Positions 59,950 to 64,000 of a stretch of 64,000 bases of DNA are shown here, piece after piece; position 1 is the stretch's first letter; each line of letters begins with the position of its first letter. Made by a program: the position numbers and the translations under genes. Source of the stretch: Pyricularia pennisetigena (lineage: Eukaryota > Ascomycota > Sordariomycetes > Magnaporthales > Pyriculariaceae); assembly GCF_004337985.1 (NCBI RefSeq), contig NC_043741.1, forward strand, positions 1,926,269 to 1,990,268, written 5' to 3'. Under the pieces are notes generated by a model. That model was not told where the DNA came from. It saw only the letters and a program-made list of their open reading frames with translations, and searched no databases.

Positions 59950-61896
59950 GCGAGCTTGGCGATGGATAACTGCACACCTAGTCATTGGCTACACGAGACC
60001 CCTCCGGGCTACCACCATTCGAAATGGATTCAGCGCCTTTTCCGCGCCAGCCTGAACCTGCCTCCAATCAACTGCTGACTGTACCGCTAGAGTATCATGT
60101 TATGGATTGATACGACGTCGCAAACTCGGACCATGCATAAGTAAGCGGGGAATGAGAAGTATCGTGTGCGGATTTGTTGCATCTGCATACTTCTAGAACC
60201 CTTCGCCGAGGGAGAATGCTCTGCATCGGTGTGGATGGATGGATGTGACATTACTGGCAGAAGAAACTTTAGGTCAAAAGCGGTATACTACTGACAAGCA
60301 CACCGACGGCCGATTTGGGTGATAAATCCGTGCCTTTGAATTTCTTTAAATCATTCCGAAGTACTTGGAATTATCGGAGACAGTATACGCCTTTGGTTTG
60401 TTTTGGTTTATCGTTGCTCCATCACCAATTGATATTCACCAAGATGCCAGCGACCGATCTTGGTGTTGCATATTTTCCAAGAAATCCCAAGACATCGCTA
60501 AGATGGCACAAGCTTTCGCCCAGCTAGTGAGAATTCCCACTTCTGAGGCCCATCTTTATGTCAGCTTGGCATCCCATCATGATACAAAATCTGTCAATTC
60601 ATGGGACTATTTTATCACCACGGGCGAAAACGACACACAATAGCCGTTGCACGCAAACGCCGCAAACAACCAACATTGTCGTTTTGCTTGGTATCCATCG
60701 GCCCCATGCTGATGGGCGCTAATTTTAGAAGTTGCGGGCTGCTGTGCAGCTTGAAAACCCTTGATAGGACATGAGCACTTTTTATTAATATCAATCAATC
60801 GCCTGTATCATTAGCGGGAACACTGGACAAAAGGCGATACTCACGTGGGCCCAAGATGAACGATTCAGCTCTGGGCTGCAATGCAACATGTCTACAGACA
60901 CCGGATGGCTGTCACTGGCTACTGTCACTACCACCATTTTACCGAAAACTTGTCCATCCAAACTTGCTTAGAAGTCATCGTGTATGTCCGAACGCTTACC
61001 GATTTCGGACGACCTTCCTCTTTAGACTTGGCGTAACCTCCGCTCAAAGTTTATCGTTGCGATGGCATTCATGCCACAACACCGTGGATTTTCTCTTCCA
61101 ATAATTCAGAGGGGAGGAAAAAAAAAAGAGGCACAAACACATCACACTCTCCGCCAGGCCCACCCCCGGTTGCTGATTGTAACCCGGGGTATTGTTGGCT
61201 GATGTGGGTGCGCAGATAGCGCTGTCACGACTCGAGCTACCATGTTATCTCGGACTGACTCTGAAAGGAGGAGACCTTGCTGCTGATTCTCGTGAAACGC
61301 CACAGCAAAGTGTCTGCCTTGCTGATAGTATCACTTGGTATAACGTCAGAAAGCTTGCTCTTCGCGCTTCGCGCACCAACCGGGAGCCAGAAGACATATG
61401 CACGACACTAAGATTATAGATGTGGCTTCTATCTGGGGAAGGAACCTTGTGCATGTCACACCTTATGATGCCCCAAGACTGGGTGTCCCATCCCACGGCA
61501 ATTAACGTAATGTAACCCTCAAAAATACTCTTTAGACTGGTCAAGGATGATAGCAGCTGAACACTTGAGCGAGCCCGCCTGTCCCACCCCCATTCATACC
61601 CAACCCCCGCCGCATTGGTTGCAAGCGCAGTTCCCTGGGGCACACGACTGGGTTGTTTGGAGGGTCTCTTTTATGTGGTTATAAGGTAGCCGTATCTCCC
61701 TGACGAAAAAGACGAGCTAATAATACAAGCCCTCATCCCCTTTTCGTTTTCTGTGCGCGCGACTCTGGCATCTTCATGATAGTTTGCGGTACCTGAAGCC
61801 ACAAAGAACGTGACGCTTTTCAGCGCCAGTCCAAGAGAATTCTCGAGGAAACACATCTCGGCCAGGCACGCCCTACAGGGGTGATTGCAATTCATC
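59950..61896. other. Intergenic region TTI1 / amino-acid permease
   Basis: About 1.9 kb. Short frames (for example 60365-60643 plus and 61245-61643 minus) look like noise. It presumably contains the permease promoter; no clear GATA (AreA/Nit2) cluster was identified by eye. Confidence 0.55.
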
Positions 61897-64000
61897 ATGG
61901 AGGCCGACAAGCACAAGGAGACTGCAAACACGTCGGCAGTCTTGTCCGACAGCAACAGCCATGATGAGGAAGTTGGCGTTGTCAACAAGTCGAAGCCCTT
62001 GGTCCGTGAGCTGCGGAACAGGCACATGCAGATGATTGCCATTGGTACGTTGGTACTGAGATATGCGCCGGCGGGCAACAAGATGGCTGTCAAGACGCAA
62101 TAGATGGGAGATGCTGCCCGAACTTGGACAAACCATAATACTGACATGACTTCTCAGGCGGATCCATCGGCGCCGGTCTGTTCGTCGGCAGTGGAAAGGC
62201 CCTGCGCACCGGTGGCCCTGCGTCGCTGTTGATCTGTTATACTATCATCGGAGGTATGTAGCTTATCACAGGCCCACCCAGTGAGAACTGTAAAACCACG
62301 TCGATGAATATTTGCTGAGCCTAACCTCCAAATAGGAATGCTTTTCTTTGTGTGCCAAGCACTCGCCGAATTGGCCGTCCTGTATCCTGGTATGAACTGG
62401 AACCCCCGCACAACCGTCCGTCGAGATTACCAGTTATTAATGAGATTATGGGTAGTGAACGGTGCTTTCTATACCTATGTGGTCCGTTTCGTTGATCCCT
62501 CTTGGTTAGTACTACTGCCCCCCTTGTTCTCCAAACACACGGACGGGATTACTGATGTGCCGATTTTAGGGGCTTTGCTGTTGGCTGGGACTACGCACTT
62601 TCATGGCTCACCGTCTTGCCATTCGAACTGATCGCAGCATCCATCACGATTAAGTACTGGCGTGAAGACCTGCGACCTTCGATCTGGATCGGCACCTTCC
62701 TCGCCGTTCTCATCATTATACAGCTGTTTGGAGTCAGGGGTTACGGCGAGGTCGAGTTCATACTCAGTGTGATCAAGATTGCGGCTTGCACGGGCTTTAT
62801 CATTCTGGGTATTGTCATTAATACTGGTGGTGTGGTATGTTATCCATCAGAAAAGGTCCCCCATCCCAAGCAGGAGGCTGACTTTTTTTTTTTTTTTTTT
62901 TTTTTGCAGGGCAACCAAGGATACCTCGGAGCGAAGTACTGGGTAGACCCTGGACCCTTTCAGAATGGGTTTAACGGGTTTGCGGGTGTTTTCGCAATCG
63001 CAGCCTTTGCTTTCGGCGGCACCGAGCTTGTTGGACTGGCAGCGGCCGAGTCGGACAACCCGAGGAAGAGCATCCCGGCGGCGAGTAAGCAGGTGTTCTG
63101 GCGCATTGCCTTCTTTTACATCGTCAACCTTTTCATCATTGGTCTCATTGTGCCCGCCAACGACCCTCGTCTCCTGGGTGCCTCGGGCGCCAACACCAAG
63201 GGTAAGAGGCCTTTTCTATCCCCGTGGGGTATAAAAAACAATACACTGTATTGAGAACTAGCTGACAGAACCCCGACGGGGGCTTGCACAGCTTCTCCCT
63301 TCGTGCTCGCCATCGAAGATGCCGGCATCCGCGTCCTGCCGCACATCATGAACGGAGTCATCACCGTCGCCGTCATCTCAGTGGCCAACTCGTGCGCCTT
63401 TGGCAGCACGCGGACGATGCAGGCCATGGCCGAACGTGGCATGGCCCCCAAGCAGCTCGCTTACGTCGACAAGAAGGGCCGCCCGGTCGTGTGCATCGTC
63501 ATCCAGCTGGCGTTTGGTCTCCTGGCATTCATCGGCGAGTCTGCCGACTCGGGCAAGGTCTTTGACTGGCTGCTATCGCTCTCGGCCCTGTCCTTCTTCT
63601 TCGTCTGGGGCTCCATCTGCCTCGCGCACATCCGGTTTAGGTCCGCGTGGAAGCTGCAGGGCTACACGTTGGAGCAAATCCCCTACAGGCCGGCGTTTGG
63701 CGTCTATGGCAGCTGGATCGGGTTCGTGCTCACCTGCTTGTGCCTTGTTGCGACTTTTTACAATGCTTTATACGTGAGTTCTTTTTTTTCTCCCTATCTT
63801 CTTCTTACCCTAAATGCCTCTTTCCTGCCATCCTTCCTTTTGATGAGCCCTGGACATGAAATATCTCTCAAACAAGGGCTTTGACTAACAAAAACAACAA
63901 AAGCCATCGCCAAACGCCAAACCCAACGCCGAGGTGTTCTTCCAGAGCTACATGGCTGCCTTGATTGTCATTGGTCTTTACGTATTCTGGAAAATCTACT
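61897..64000 (+). CDS. Amino-acid permease (APC superfamily, Gap1/YAT type), partial at window end
   Basis: Plasma-membrane proton symporter for amino acids; specificity unknown. Exons 61897-62044, 62158-62253, 62336-62389, 62456-62504, 62570-62834, 62910-63201, 63292-63773, 63904-64000 (continues past the window), about 494 residues seen. The cytosolic N-tail ends LRNRHMQMIAIGGSIGAGLFVGSG, the TM1 substrate loop of the family. Then PVNGAFYTYVVRFVDPSWGFAVGWDY, FGGTELVGLAAAESDNPRKSIP shortened, and GSTRTMQAMAERGMAPK. Exons 3 and 4 are only 54 and 49 nt. The intron at 62835-62909 has a 23-T tract directly before its CAG. The first in-frame ATG of the upstream open stretch is 61897. Confidence 0.92.
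62883..62905 (+). repeat. Poly-T tract at permease intron acceptor
   Basis: Twenty-three T followed by GCAG, making the polypyrimidine tract of intron 5 an uninterrupted homopolymer. Confidence 0.85.

Noticed and set aside
59331..59975. 214-residue minus-strand frame over the end of TTI1
   Set aside because: Antisense shadow of a continuous conserved exon.

Overview
The window is nuclear DNA from a filamentous ascomycete, most likely a Sordariomycete. The evidence is short spliceosomal introns (about 60-190 bp, with CTAAC/CTGAC branch sites), Pezizomycotina-type orthologues throughout, and large CT-rich promoters. I cannot name the species; Magnaporthales is only a guess. Exon structures were rebuilt by hand, and in every complete gene the exon lengths sum to a whole number of codons.

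Layout. (1) 106-2829: TDP1, a tyrosyl-DNA phosphodiesterase with nine exons, including a GC-AG intron. (2) 2830-19352: about 16.5 kb with no gene I can support, full of long A and T runs, two T(n)A(n) palindromes and one short N gap. It ends at SGE1/WOR1 (19353-20747), the WOPR-domain master regulator. (3) 21617-33110: dense housekeeping genes: CRD1 (cardiolipin synthase), MTO1/MnmG (mitochondrial tRNA U34 modification), VPS45 (SM protein), MMM1 (ERMES) and RCE1 (CAAX protease). (4) 33111-37445: a 4.3 kb intergenic stretch with one orphan intron-like module, then a 1020-residue serine-rich membrane-anchored protein (37446-40508). (5) 42175-64000: ALE1 (MBOAT lysophospholipid acyltransferase), an SDR, VRG4 (GDP-mannose transporter), an ARL3/ARFRP1 GTPase, RRP45 (exosome), CWC15 (spliceosome), an EBP-type sterol isomerase-like protein, a SidJ/DUF1749 alpha/beta hydrolase, TTI1 (PIKK chaperone), and an amino-acid permease cut by the window end.

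The genes are core eukaryotic functions, not a metabolic cluster. Loose themes are membrane lipids and ER-mitochondria biology (CRD1, MMM1, ALE1, EBP-like, RCE1) and Golgi/endosome traffic (VPS45, VRG4, ARL3). Neighbours often share divergent promoters (VPS45/MMM1, ALE1/SDR, RRP45/CWC15, hydrolase/TTI1) or end tail to tail. I found no tRNA, rRNA, CRISPR, transposase or clearly mobile element.

No completely new system is obvious. The best leads are the very long, homopolymer-rich region upstream of the WOPR regulator, sense-strand poly-T tracts inside introns, a polyglycine insertion in the ARL3 GTPase domain, an EBP-family protein with conserved catalytic residues in a fungus, and UIM plus SIM motifs on TDP1.
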